Assembly: GCA_012521875.1 (NCBI GenBank) | Contig: JAAYLN010000084.1 | Span: forward strand, 1-38,172 | Source of the DNA: Lentisphaerota bacterium | Lineage (GTDB): Bacteria; Verrucomicrobiota; Kiritimatiellia; RFP12; JAAYLN01 | Reading direction: 5' to 3' | DNA: 38,172 nt | Part shown: positions 7,979 to 15,589 of the stretch, in pieces | Numbering within the stretch: the stretch's first letter is position 1 | Layout: every line of letters starts with the position of its first letter | The notes under the pieces: generated by a model | Database searches by the model: none | Seen by the model: the letters and a program-made list of their open reading frames with translations, nothing else | What the model was told of the DNA's origin: nothing | Translations under genes and position numbers: made by a program

Positions 7979-8665
7979 ACCCAGAATCCTCACACGTTAA
8001 GCACTTTTTAACAAAACCCAGTGCCACTAACAAGGAGCAATCCGTGATTTCGCGGTAATCGGGTAGAGACAGGGGCGCATGAAGAGTGGCATATTCCCCA
8101 CCTTTCAGTTGCCGTACCGTGAGCTTGTGCCAGCGCGGCGGGCAGAGTGGTTCGGTACAGGCGGGGGACAGGAGACAGGGGACAGGGAGTGGCAGTAGGC
8201 AGTGGCTGGCTGGTAGACACGGCGTCCCCGCCGCGTGGTGGGGGACAGGAGATAGGGGGCAGTGGGTAGTGTCGACAGCGTCGACGGTGTCGCGATGTGG
8301 GGGTGGTCGAGCGAATCGAAAGAATCGAGCAATCCGAAAGAATCGAGCAATCCGAAAGAATCGAATCATTCGAATCCATCGACTCTATCGATTCTTTCGA
8401 CAAAGGCGACAAAGCGACAAAGTTTAGGATTCCTGGTCTGAGACACCGCATTCAAATCTGCGCAAATCTGCGCACATGCGCCTGCGAAGCAGGACATCTG
8501 CGGTTAAAAACCCTTCGCGCCTTCGCGTGATCTTTCCCTGTTGCTTTCGACAAAGGCGACAAAGTATCGCCGACAAAGCACGCGACAAAGTTGGCGTCTA
8601 TGGCCCATTCCAACTGCCTACTGCCACTGCCTACTGCCACTGTCGCCGCCCCGCAGGGGCGGCGG
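7979..8665. repeat. intergenic mosaic of short tandem repeats
   Basis: There is no credible gene. In order: 8160-8190 and 8245-8265, heptamer-style 'gggacagga' tandems; 8212-8235, a reversed piece of the 277-bp repeat; 8321-8374, three 18-base units (agaatcgagcaatccgaa), the third diverged; 8399-8430 and 8549-8605, runs of CGACAAAG words; 8454-8510, an 'aaatctgcgc' repeat sharing a 29-base word with 16708-16736; 8610-8640, 'ctactgcca' tandems. ORFs called here simply read through the repeats. Confidence 0.8.
8644..8664 (-). terminator. palindrome abutting the priA stop
   Basis: A 9-bp perfect stem CGCCGCCCC-GCA-GGGGCGGCG lies two bases past the priA stop codon on the minus strand. There is no U-tract, so it is either a factor-assisted terminator or a REP unit. 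The same palindrome core occurs at 16859-16875. Confidence 0.5.
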
Positions 8666-11287
8666 CTACATCAGGCTCACCGCATCTATATCCACCGCCA
8701 GCCAGACGCCCTCGGGCAGGCGTGCAGCGCGCAGGGCGCGGCGCAGGGCGCTGGTGATCGTCCGTGTGGCGGAAGCCCGCAGAATGATCTGGTACCGGTA
8801 ATGGTTGCGCATCTTGGCCAGCGCCGCAGGCACGGCTTCGGAGACGAGCAGTCCCCGTATATTCAGTTCACCGAGCCGCCGTGCCAGCGCCTCGGCCGTG
8901 AAGGCCACGTGCGACTCCTCGGCACCGCGCAGTGTCAGGCAGGCCAGATGGATGTAGGGGGGATACCCGAGCTTTTCGCGTATAGGCAGCTCGCCAGCGG
9001 CAAAGGCCTCGAAATCCTCGGTACAGGCGGCGGTGACGGCGGGATGGCCGGGCGTGTAGGTCTGGATGATCACCTCGCCGGGCGTGGCACCGCGTCCCGT
9101 GCGCCCGGCCACCTGCGCCAGCAGTTGGAAGGTGCGCTCGCCGGCCCGGAAGTCGGGCAGGTGCAGGCTGGAGTCGGCCAGCACGATGCCGACGAGCGTG
9201 ACATTCGGGAAATGGAGTCCCTTGGCGATCATCTGCGTGCCGATCAGGATGTCGGTACGTCCGGTGCGGAAGGCGCCGAGGATGTCGTCGTGACTCAGCT
9301 TGCGCGAGGTGGAATCAGCATCCATGCGTCCGAGGCGCGCGGCGGGGAAGCAGCGGGCGATGATCTGCTCCAGACGCTGTGTACCGAAGCCGGCATAGCG
9401 GAACTTGGGGTCGTGGCAGGCGGGGCAGTCGGCGGCCGGCCGTTCCCAGGCACCGCAGATGTGGCAGCGCAGGCAGTCGTCGGCACGGTGGTAGGTGAAG
9501 GCGATGTCGCATGCCTTGCACGTGGCGACGAAGCCGCACGCGGGACAGACTAGCGAGGTGGAGTAGCCGCGGCGGTTGAGGAAGAGCATGGTCTGTTCGC
9601 CGCGCTTCAGGCGTTCGCCGATGGCGTCGAGCAGGGTTTTGGAGAAGACCTGCACATGTCCGCTGCGTGCCTGCTCCCGCCGCATATCAACCACCTGCAC
9701 CATGGGCATGGCGGCATGGTCGGCGCGGTGGGTAAGGCGCGTGGTGGCGTACTTGCCGCGCTGCACATTGCGCCAGGATTCGAGCGATGGCGTGGCCGAC
9801 CCCAGCAGCACGGCGCAGGGCTCGAAGTGGCCGCGCATGACGGCCACGTCGCGCGCGTGGTAGCGCGGCGCCTCGTCCTGCTTGTAGCTCGGCTCGTGCT
9901 CCTCGTCAACCACGATGAGTCCCAGCCGCTCGACCGGCGCGAAGACCGCCGAGCGCGGGCCGACGACCACGCGCGCCTCGCCGCGGCGGATGCGCTGCCA
10001 CTCGTCGTAGCGCTCGCCATCGCCCAGCGCGCTGTGGAGCACCGCTATGCGGTCGCCGAAGCGGCCCGCGAAGCGCTGCACGGTCTGCGGTGTGAGCGCG
10101 ATCTCCGGCACCAGCACGATTGCGCCGCGCCCCTGCTCCAGCACGTGCGCAATGGCCTGGAGATAGACCTCGGTCTTGCCCGAACCCGTGACGCCATAGA
10201 GCAGGAGCGGCCTGGGTGGTTGGTGAGTGGTGAGTGGTGAGTGGTGAGTGGTGAGTGGTTGGTGGTTGGCGGTTGATGGTTGGTGGTTGATGGTTGGTGG
10301 GGAGGCTGGTGGAGCCGCTTCCGACAAAGTTACCGACAAAGCTCGCGACAAAGTTGGGGATTCTCCTGAACCCTGAACCCTGAACCCTGTCCCCTCTCCA
10401 GAGGCGGCCACGATGGCCGCCAGCGCGGCGGCCTGCTCGGGATTCAGCGCCAGCGGGCGTGTCGGCAGGATGTGGCGGTTGGCGAGCGGATCGCGCCGGA
10501 TGGCGCGTGGTGTGATGGTGATGCGTCCGGCGGCCTCCAGCCTGCGCAGCGTCTCCGGCGCACAGGAGAACTCGGTGCAGAGGGACTGCAGCCAGCCACC
10601 GCCGACGCGCCGGATGTTGTCGAGCAACTCCTGCTGGCGCGGTGTGAGGGTTGGTGGTTGATGGTTGGTGGTGGGTGGTGAGGCTGGTGGAGGCGCTTCC
10701 CCTTCCGCTTCCGACAAAGTTACCGACAAAGCTCGCGACAAAGTGGGTGCTCTGGCCTGTTCCAACTGCCTACTGCCACTGCCTACTGCTACTCCCTGTC
10801 TCCTGTCCCCTGTCTCCTGTCCCCTGTCTCCTGTCTCCTGTCCCCCGTCCCCCGTCTCCTCCACCGCCTCGACGAAGAGCTGCTCCTTCTGCTGTGTGCG
10901 CCCGCTGCGCACCGGTGCCGGCAGCACGGCCTGCAGGCAGCGCTCGAGCGGTGCGCAGTAGTAGTCGGCGATCCAGCGTGCCAGTTTCAACAGCGAGGGC
11001 AGGATGAAGGTCTGTTCGCCATCTACCGATATAATGCTCTTGAGCCCGGCCGTGGGCGGCGGAGCCGGCAGTCCCGGCAGCAGCGGCAGCTCCGGCGCCG
11101 CGGATGCGGCGGCGGCATCGCGTGGCGCTGTGGTCTCGGCGAGCTCGACGATATAGCCAGTGGCGGTACGGTGGCCGAAGGGCACCGTGACGCGCGCCCC
11201 CGGCAGGGCGCGGTCGCGCAGGGTCTCGGGTATGGCATAGTCGAAGAGCCGTCCGAGATCGGCATCCATGGCAACGCGGGCGAACAT
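8666..11287 (-). CDS. priA: primosomal protein N' (PriA helicase) with two repeat-derived inserts
   Basis: An 873-residue replication-restart helicase. The N-terminal DNA-binding domain (ARVTVPFGHRTATGYIVE) is followed by a winged-helix region (LTPRQQELLDNIRR) and the helicase core with Walker A GVTGSGKTEVYL (about residue 365), VPEIALTPQ, DEEHEPSYKQ and GTQMIAKGLHFP. Paired zinc-binding cysteines (CPACG, CKAC, CLRCHIC, CPAC) are present, and the C-terminal domain is intact. Residues about 143-215 and 298-361 are low-complexity inserts encoded by tandem repeats that also occur between genes. Both fall in linkers, one before the winged helix and one just before Walker A. Without them the length is about 737, close to the usual 730. 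The start at 11287 follows a terminator hairpin of the upstream gene. Confidence 0.95.
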   Translation of the reverse strand: MFARVAMDADLGRLFDYAIPETLRDRALPGARVTVPFGHRTATGYIVELAETTAPRDAAAASAAPELPLLPGLPAPPPTAGLKSIISVDGEQTFILPSLLKLARWIADYYCAPLERCLQAVLPAPVRSGRTQQKEQLFVEAVEETGDGGQETGDRGQETGDRRQGVAVGSGSRQLEQARAPTLSRALSVTLSEAEGEAPPPASPPTTNHQPPTLTPRQQELLDNIRRVGGGWLQSLCTEFSCAPETLRRLEAAGRITITPRAIRRDPLANRHILPTRPLALNPEQAAALAAIVAASGEGTGFRVQGSGESPTLSRALSVTLSEAAPPASPPTINHQPSTANHQPLTTHHSPLTTHQPPRPLLLYGVTGSGKTEVYLQAIAHVLEQGRGAIVLVPEIALTPQTVQRFAGRFGDRIAVLHSALGDGERYDEWQRIRRGEARVVVGPRSAVFAPVERLGLIVVDEEHEPSYKQDEAPRYHARDVAVMRGHFEPCAVLLGSATPSLESWRNVQRGKYATTRLTHRADHAAMPMVQVVDMRREQARSGHVQVFSKTLLDAIGERLKRGEQTMLFLNRRGYSTSLVCPACGFVATCKACDIAFTYHRADDCLRCHICGAWERPAADCPACHDPKFRYAGFGTQRLEQIIARCFPAARLGRMDADSTSRKLSHDDILGAFRTGRTDILIGTQMIAKGLHFPNVTLVGIVLADSSLHLPDFRAGERTFQLLAQVAGRTGRGATPGEVIIQTYTPGHPAVTAACTEDFEAFAAGELPIREKLGYPPYIHLACLTLRGAEESHVAFTAEALARRLGELNIRGLLVSEAVPAALAKMRNHYRYQIILRASATRTITSALRRALRAARLPEGVWLAVDIDAVSLM
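10207..10395. repeat. repeat insert inside priA, preceding Walker A
   Basis: Plus-strand order: GAGTGGT heptamers (about 10220-10258), 'ggttggtggttgat' heptamers to 10300, the 38-base CGACAAAG module (10317-10354), then ACCCTGA heptamers (about 10369-10388). The reading frame stays open and is translated as PTLSRALSVTLSEA and Thr/His/Pro-rich text. Boundaries are set by where PriA-like sequence stops and resumes. Confidence 0.85.
10645..10862. repeat. repeat insert inside priA, preceding the winged-helix region
   Basis: Plus-strand order: 'ttggtggttgatgg' heptamers, the same 38-base CGACAAAG module (10707-10744), a 'gctctggcctgttccaactg' link, ACTGCCT/ACTGCC units, then eight or so CTGTCCC/CTGTCTC heptamers up to 10860. 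The frame is open throughout and gives Gly/Asp/Gln/Thr repeats (TGDGGQETGDRGQ) in the protein. It shares its module order with 8549-8640 and 16584-16650. Confidence 0.85.
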
Positions 11288-11298
11288 TAAACGGGCAT

Positions 11299-11333
11299 AA
11301 AAAAGGCCCTCCGCAGGGGTCTGCCGGAGGGCC
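11299..11333 (-). terminator. Rho-independent terminator of the prepilin-like gene
   Basis: On the minus strand GGCCCTCCG-N11-CGGAGGGCC forms a 9-bp perfect stem and is followed by six Ts. It starts 30 bases past the stop of the prepilin-like gene and ends just before priA, so priA probably depends on read-through or its own promoter nearby. Confidence 0.88.
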
Positions 11334-11363
11334 GTATAACTACATAAGACCAGAAGAGGCGAA

Positions 11364-12047
11364 CTACTGGGCGCAGGTCCAGAGCGGCAGATCGTTGGTG
11401 ATGCCGATGCCCATTACGATATAGTTGTAGAGATACTTCGGGCGGGCATCAAAGATACCGCCACCCTTGGCGACCCAGACAGCACGCTTCCTGCCGAAGG
11501 GCTTGCCCTCCATCAGGGTGATGCGCGCTTTGTCGTTCTCATCTTTGGCGCTCGACAGTTCATTGGCCTCGACGTTCTTGCTGACGAGGAAGGGGAGTTC
11601 GGCGGGGGCGGTGTCGCCGATTTCGGCCACGCGCCAGGCGATGTTCTTGTCGGCCACGGCACCGCCACCGGTGTGGGGCTGGATGCCCTGGGCAATGAGC
11701 GCCTCGGGCGTCAGATCCGAGACGAGGCGGTCATCGGCGGTTCCCGCAACCTCGGTTGTGGTCTCTCCGTCGGAGAGCAGGTAGGTGAAGTACTTGGCGC
11801 TGTCGCCAGTGTCCTTCTTGGTTTCCACCGGCCACAGGGGGCCGAGGTTCAGCGGTTCGCGCTCCATGTTGGCCGAGAGGATGGCGGACCAGATGCCGCG
11901 TCCCTTGTTCTTCATGGCGGTTGCGCGCGCCGAATCCATAGCATTCGAGATCGCCGGGAAGAGCGCCGCTGCCAGAATGGCGATGATCGCGATCACGACG
12001 AGCATTTCAACGAGGGTGAAACCCTTGATCTTCTTGAGGATTGCCAT
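11364..12047 (-). CDS. prepilin-type protein (type II secretion / pseudopilin-like)
   Basis: A 227-residue protein with a class III signal peptide: MAILKKIKG followed by FTLVEMLVVIAIIAILAAALFPA, with the cleavage glycine, mature phenylalanine and Glu5 all in place. A prepilin peptidase should cut before the phenylalanine, and the hydrophobic helix should anchor or polymerise the protein. The remaining 190 residues are hydrophilic with no recognised domain and end in PLWTCAQ. AGGAG lies 7-8 bases before the ATG. It is a single-gene unit with its own promoter and terminator and no secretion genes nearby. PVC genomes often hold many such stand-alone pseudopilin-like genes, so its exact partner is unknown. 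Confidence 0.85.
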   Translation of the reverse strand: MAILKKIKGFTLVEMLVVIAIIAILAAALFPAISNAMDSARATAMKNKGRGIWSAILSANMEREPLNLGPLWPVETKKDTGDSAKYFTYLLSDGETTTEVAGTADDRLVSDLTPEALIAQGIQPHTGGGAVADKNIAWRVAEIGDTAPAELPFLVSKNVEANELSSAKDENDKARITLMEGKPFGRKRAVWVAKGGGIFDARPKYLYNYIVMGIGITNDLPLWTCAQ

Positions 12048-12113
12048 TAGTTTTCTCCTGCCACGTGTGGGCTGTTACTTACCGATCAAACGAGCCGTGC
12101 TTGTTCAGTGTTA

Positions 12114-12142
12114 AGTATTGCACGTGGGCAGCAAATCGTCAA
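12114..12142 (-). promoter_or_regulatory. sigma-70-like promoter of the prepilin-like gene
   Basis: On the minus strand TTGACG (12137-12142) and AATACT (12114-12119) are separated by 17 bases, about 65 bases upstream of the ATG. Assigned by pattern only. Confidence 0.5.
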
Positions 12143-12259
12143 TCGTCATTTTACAGGGGGCTCTTTTTTTTCTGATTGGTCTTTTTTTTGCGTTTTTTGC
12201 CGTTTGCGGGCCGACTTACCACTTGCGCCGGACAACTGGCCTGCTAAAATGAGTGCCGG

Positions 12260-13114
12260 GTGAAGATCGTATTCATATTCGTTGATGGCCTGGGGCTGGC
12301 GCCCGCCTCGCCGGACAATCCGGTGAATGCGGAGAATTGCCCGGTGCTGCACGACCTGATCCTCAACCACAGCCGCCCCATAGATGCCTGTCTGGGTGTT
12401 CCGGGACTGCCGCAGAGCGCCACGGGCCAGGCCACGCTCTTCACCGGTCTCAACGCCGCCCAGGCCATGGGGCGCCATGTGGAGGGCTTTCCGGGGCCTA
12501 TGCTCCGCAAGCTGGTCGAGCAGGACAACATCTTCCTGGCGCTCAAGCGCATCTCCAAGCGCGGCAAGTTTGCCGACGGGTATCTTGCCGACTCCGTTGA
12601 TGAAATCCGCAACCGCCGCTTCCGCTCGGTGACCACGACGGCCGCGCTGACCTGCCCCGAGGTGATCTCCCTGCGCACCGATCTGCTCGCCAACCAGGCC
12701 GTCTGCCACGACCTGACGCGCCAGACCCTGGTGGCCAGGGGCTACACGGGGCCGCTCGTCACCCCGCAGGCGGCGGGCGAGCACCTGGTCCATCTGGCGC
12801 TGGGCTACGACTACACCCTCTTCGAGTTCTTCGAATCCGACCGCGCCGGGCACTCGGGCGACATGCAGCAGGCCGCCGCCGTGCTCGGCAAGCTCGATGC
12901 CTTCCTCGGCACGGTGTTCCCGCTGGCGGTGGAACTGGGCATGCTGACGGTTCTGACAAGCGATCACGGCAACATCGAGTCCATCGGCCACCATGGCCAC
13001 ACCTTCAATCCCGTACCCCTGATCGCGCTGGGCGAGGGTGCCGATGACCTGCGCCGCAGTGTAACGAACCTGATCGGGATCACGCCGCAGATACTGCGCC
13101 TGCTCAATGCGTGA
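12260..13114 (+). CDS. alkaline phosphatase/iPGM-superfamily metalloenzyme
   Basis: A 284-residue protein with the metal-binding pattern of the alkaline phosphatase and cofactor-independent phosphoglycerate mutase superfamily. It has an N-terminal IFVDGLGL (metal Asp), QSATGQATLFTG (likely nucleophile Ser/Thr region), FEFFESDRAGH and the C-terminal SDHGNIE with GHTFNPVPL. It is much shorter than true iPGM (about 510 residues) and lacks the inserted transferase domain, so it is probably a phosphohydrolase-like relative with unknown substrate. It starts at GTG; an upstream ATG at 12249 runs into a stop after four codons. The gene stands alone, with a T-rich 211-base gap before it and a repeat block after it. 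Confidence 0.75.
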   Translation: MKIVFIFVDGLGLAPASPDNPVNAENCPVLHDLILNHSRPIDACLGVPGLPQSATGQATLFTGLNAAQAMGRHVEGFPGPMLRKLVEQDNIFLALKRISKRGKFADGYLADSVDEIRNRRFRSVTTTAALTCPEVISLRTDLLANQAVCHDLTRQTLVARGYTGPLVTPQAAGEHLVHLALGYDYTLFEFFESDRAGHSGDMQQAAAVLGKLDAFLGTVFPLAVELGMLTVLTSDHGNIESIGHHGHTFNPVPLIALGEGADDLRRSVTNLIGITPQILRLLNA

Positions 13115-13119
13115 GGTTG

Positions 13120-13225
13120 AACCGCCAAGACGCCAAGAGCGCCAAGACAGGGAACCGCGAATGGACGCGAATCGACGCGAATGCTGCTGGTGATTGATGG
13201 TCATCAGACTGATGGTCATCAGACT
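13120..13225. repeat. three short repeat families between genes
   Basis: 13120-13146 is identical to 4839-4865 (27 bases, 'cgccaag' units). 13153-13182 repeats 'gacgcgaat'-like units three times. 13196-13225 is GATGGTCATCAGACT twice in tandem. No gene is present between 13115 and 13308. Confidence 0.85.
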
Positions 13226-13308
13226 TGCGCCGCCACCGTGAACACTGTACCCTTAGTAGCTTCAATCCGCTAGCGGTATAGCGGTGTAGTGGCAGAGAGG
13301 AACAGACG

Positions 13309-14577
13309 GTGCAAACGAGAAGAATGGGCGACAAGGGACGCGAGGTACGCATCGGCGTCGTCGGCGTCGGTGAGCGCGGCTATGGGCAGATGCTGACCCT
13401 GCTGGATATGCCGGACGTGCGCGTTGCCGCCGTGTGCGATGTCTATCCCGACCGCGTGGAGCACGCGCAGAAGGGCGCGGCGGAGAAGCAGGGATTTAAA
13501 CCGGACGGCTATGACGACTACCGTGAGCTGAACCGGCGTGATGACATCGAGGCGGTCGTGATCATGACCTCCTGGCAAACGCACTCGCTGATCGCCGTGG
13601 ATGCCATGCTCTGCGGCAAGTATGCGGCCATGGAGGTCGGCGGCGCGGCCTCGGTCGAGGAGTGCTGGCAACTGGTGCGCACCAGCGAGAAGACCGGCAA
13701 GCCCTGCATGCTGCTGGAGAACTGCTGCTACGGTCTCGAGGAGATGACCCTGCTCAACATGGTGCGGCAGGGCCTCTTCGGCGAGCTGGTCCACTGCCAG
13801 GGCGGCTACCTGCACGACCTGCGCGATCAGATCGGCAAGGGCGACATCCTCCGGCACTACCGGCAAGACAACTTCCTCAGCCGCAACGGCGAGCTCTACC
13901 CCACGCACGAGCTGGGGCCGATCGCAAAATACCTCAACCTCAACCGCGGCAACCGCATGCTAGCGCTCACCAGCATGGCCTCTAAGGCCGCCGGCATGAA
14001 GGCCTGGTTCCGCGAGCACCGCCCCGACTCGCCGCTGGCCGGACGGCAGTTCAACCAGGGCGACATCGTCACTACCATGATCTCCTGCGCCAATGGCGAG
14101 ACGATTCTCCTGACGCATGACTGCACGCTGCCCCGCCCCTACTCGCGCGGCGGTCAAATCCAGGGCACGCGCGGCATCTGGATGGAGAACAACCGCGGCA
14201 TTTACCTTGAGGGCCACTCGCCAACGCATCCCGGTGAGTGGGCGCACCGCTGGGAGTCCGACAAGGAGTATATGCAGACCTACAAGCATCCGCTCTGGAA
14301 GGCCTATGAGGAGTACGGTCTGCGCGGCGGCCACGGCGGCATGGACTACCTCGTGCTGCGTGCCTTCATCGAGAGCGTGCAGGAGGGCAGGCAGACGCCG
14401 ATCGATGTCTACGACACCGCCTCCTGGATGGTGATCACCGCGCTGAGCGAGCAGTCGGTGGCCATGGGCGGACAACCGGTGCCGGTGCCCGACTTCACCG
14501 ATGGTGCCTGGATCAACCGCGGCGCACCGGATACGGGCATGTACTCGCTGGATTATATTGAAGGCGTGACGGTGTAG
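13309..14577 (+). CDS. Gfo/Idh/MocA oxidoreductase, GH109-like
   Basis: A 422-residue protein. The N-terminal Rossmann fold has RIGVVGVGERGYG, and the second half is the GFO/IDH/MocA C-terminal domain. Several motifs match glycoside hydrolase family 109, the NAD-dependent alpha-N-acetylgalactosaminidases: ENCCYGLEEMTLLNMVRQG, the GELYPTHELGPIAKYL region, GGHGGMDYLVLRAFIESV and PDFTDGAW near the end. Such enzymes hydrolyse by transient oxidation at C3 of the sugar. No signal peptide is present, unlike many family members, so it should act in the cytoplasm. It starts at GTG with AGAGAGG about 8 bases upstream; an in-frame ATG at 13324 is a possible alternative. The permease gene follows after 22 bases. 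Activity on GalNAc is inference from similarity. Confidence 0.8.
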   Translation: MQTRRMGDKGREVRIGVVGVGERGYGQMLTLLDMPDVRVAAVCDVYPDRVEHAQKGAAEKQGFKPDGYDDYRELNRRDDIEAVVIMTSWQTHSLIAVDAMLCGKYAAMEVGGAASVEECWQLVRTSEKTGKPCMLLENCCYGLEEMTLLNMVRQGLFGELVHCQGGYLHDLRDQIGKGDILRHYRQDNFLSRNGELYPTHELGPIAKYLNLNRGNRMLALTSMASKAAGMKAWFREHRPDSPLAGRQFNQGDIVTTMISCANGETILLTHDCTLPRPYSRGGQIQGTRGIWMENNRGIYLEGHSPTHPGEWAHRWESDKEYMQTYKHPLWKAYEEYGLRGGHGGMDYLVLRAFIESVQEGRQTPIDVYDTASWMVITALSEQSVAMGGQPVPVPDFTDGAWINRGAPDTGMYSLDYIEGVTV

Positions 14578-14599
14578 GCCGCGCACCGCGGAGGATTTC

Positions 14600-15589
14600 G
14601 TGACGCAAACCCCGCGCCAATCTTTGGCCCGCCTCGTATGGCTGGTGCTGCTGGCGCTGGTTGTACCGTGCGCCTGTGTCTTTCTGGGACCGGAGGGTTT
14701 CGGCCTGCCCGATCTGCAGACCCCCATCGGGCGTGCGCTCCTCACGCTGCGCCTCCACCGGATCGCGACCGGTTTCGTCGTGGGCGCAGCCCTTGCGGTC
14801 TCGGGCGCGGTCTTCCAGGCCGTGCTGCGTAACCCGCTCGCCGATCCCTATGTGCTCGGCATTAGCGGCGGCGGCGCGCTGGGCGCGGCCATCGCCATTC
14901 TCTTCGGCTGGTACGCGATCCATCCCATGCTGCTGCCGCTCAACGCCTTCGTCGGTGCCGGCGTCACGCTGATCATCGTCTACGCCCTGGCCGCCTACGA
15001 TGGCGCACCCACGATCTACGGACTGATCCTCAGCGGCGTCATCGTCAGCGCCATGGCCTCGAGCCTGCTCATGCTGCTGCTTTCTCTTTCGAGCGTCGAG
15101 GGACTCCATAGCGTAACCTGGTGGACTCTGGGCAACCTGCAGGGCTCCTCGCCGCAGTTGCTGGCGGCCTGTGCCCTCTGCTCCTGCATCGGCATCGCCG
15201 CCAGCGCGGGCATGGCGCGCGACCTCAACGCGCTGGCACTGGGGGCGCCGATGGCCCACCACCTCGGTGTGCGCCCCGACCGTACCGCCGCCCTGGCGCT
15301 CGCCGCCGCCACCCTGGCTGCTGCCGCAGCCGTGGCGCTGGCCGGCCTGATCGGCTTTGTGGGGCTGATCGTGCCGCATGCCATGCGGCACTGGATCGGG
15401 GCCGACCACCGGCGGCTGATATGGGGTTCGGCTCTGGGCGGGGGTACGATGCTGGTGCTGTGCGATACGCTGGCCCGGCTGCTGATGGCCCCGCGTGAAC
15501 TCCCCGTGGGCGTTATTACCGCACTTGTGGGCGGCCCCTTCTTCCTTGTGCTGTTACGTGTTCGCCGCCAGCAATGGAGCGTGGGATGA
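14600..15589 (+). CDS. FecCD/BtuC-family ABC transporter permease
   Basis: A 329-residue permease with about nine to ten hydrophobic segments and family motifs LRLHRIATGFVVGAALAVSG, NPLADPYVLGISGGGALG, WTLGNLQG and GLIGFVGLIVPHAMR. This family imports ferric siderophores, haem or cobalamin through a BtuCD-type complex. It starts at GTG with GGAGG 6-7 bases before it. The ATPase gene overlaps its stop by ATGA. No periplasmic binding protein lies in the window, so the substrate cannot be told from context. The close link to the GH109-like gene may be simple co-transcription. Confidence 0.92.
   Translation: MTQTPRQSLARLVWLVLLALVVPCACVFLGPEGFGLPDLQTPIGRALLTLRLHRIATGFVVGAALAVSGAVFQAVLRNPLADPYVLGISGGGALGAAIAILFGWYAIHPMLLPLNAFVGAGVTLIIVYALAAYDGAPTIYGLILSGVIVSAMASSLLMLLLSLSSVEGLHSVTWWTLGNLQGSSPQLLAACALCSCIGIAASAGMARDLNALALGAPMAHHLGVRPDRTAALALAAATLAAAAAVALAGLIGFVGLIVPHAMRHWIGADHRRLIWGSALGGGTMLVLCDTLARLLMAPRELPVGVITALVGGPFFLVLLRVRRQQWSVG

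Noticed and set aside
8297-8530. 77-codon ORF with RIEQSERIEQSE repeats
   Set aside because: It simply translates the 18-base tandem repeat and CGACAAAG words; no ribosome-binding site and no conserved fold.
8160-8640. CRISPR array
   Set aside because: Repeats have periods of 7-18 bases without unique 30-base spacers, and no cas genes are present.
12155-12200. plus-strand terminator in the T-rich stretch
   Set aside because: T-runs are present but no stem precedes them and no plus-strand gene ends there.
12146-13219. 357-codon minus-strand ORF
   Set aside because: Opposite the metalloenzyme gene, whose active-site motifs are clear.
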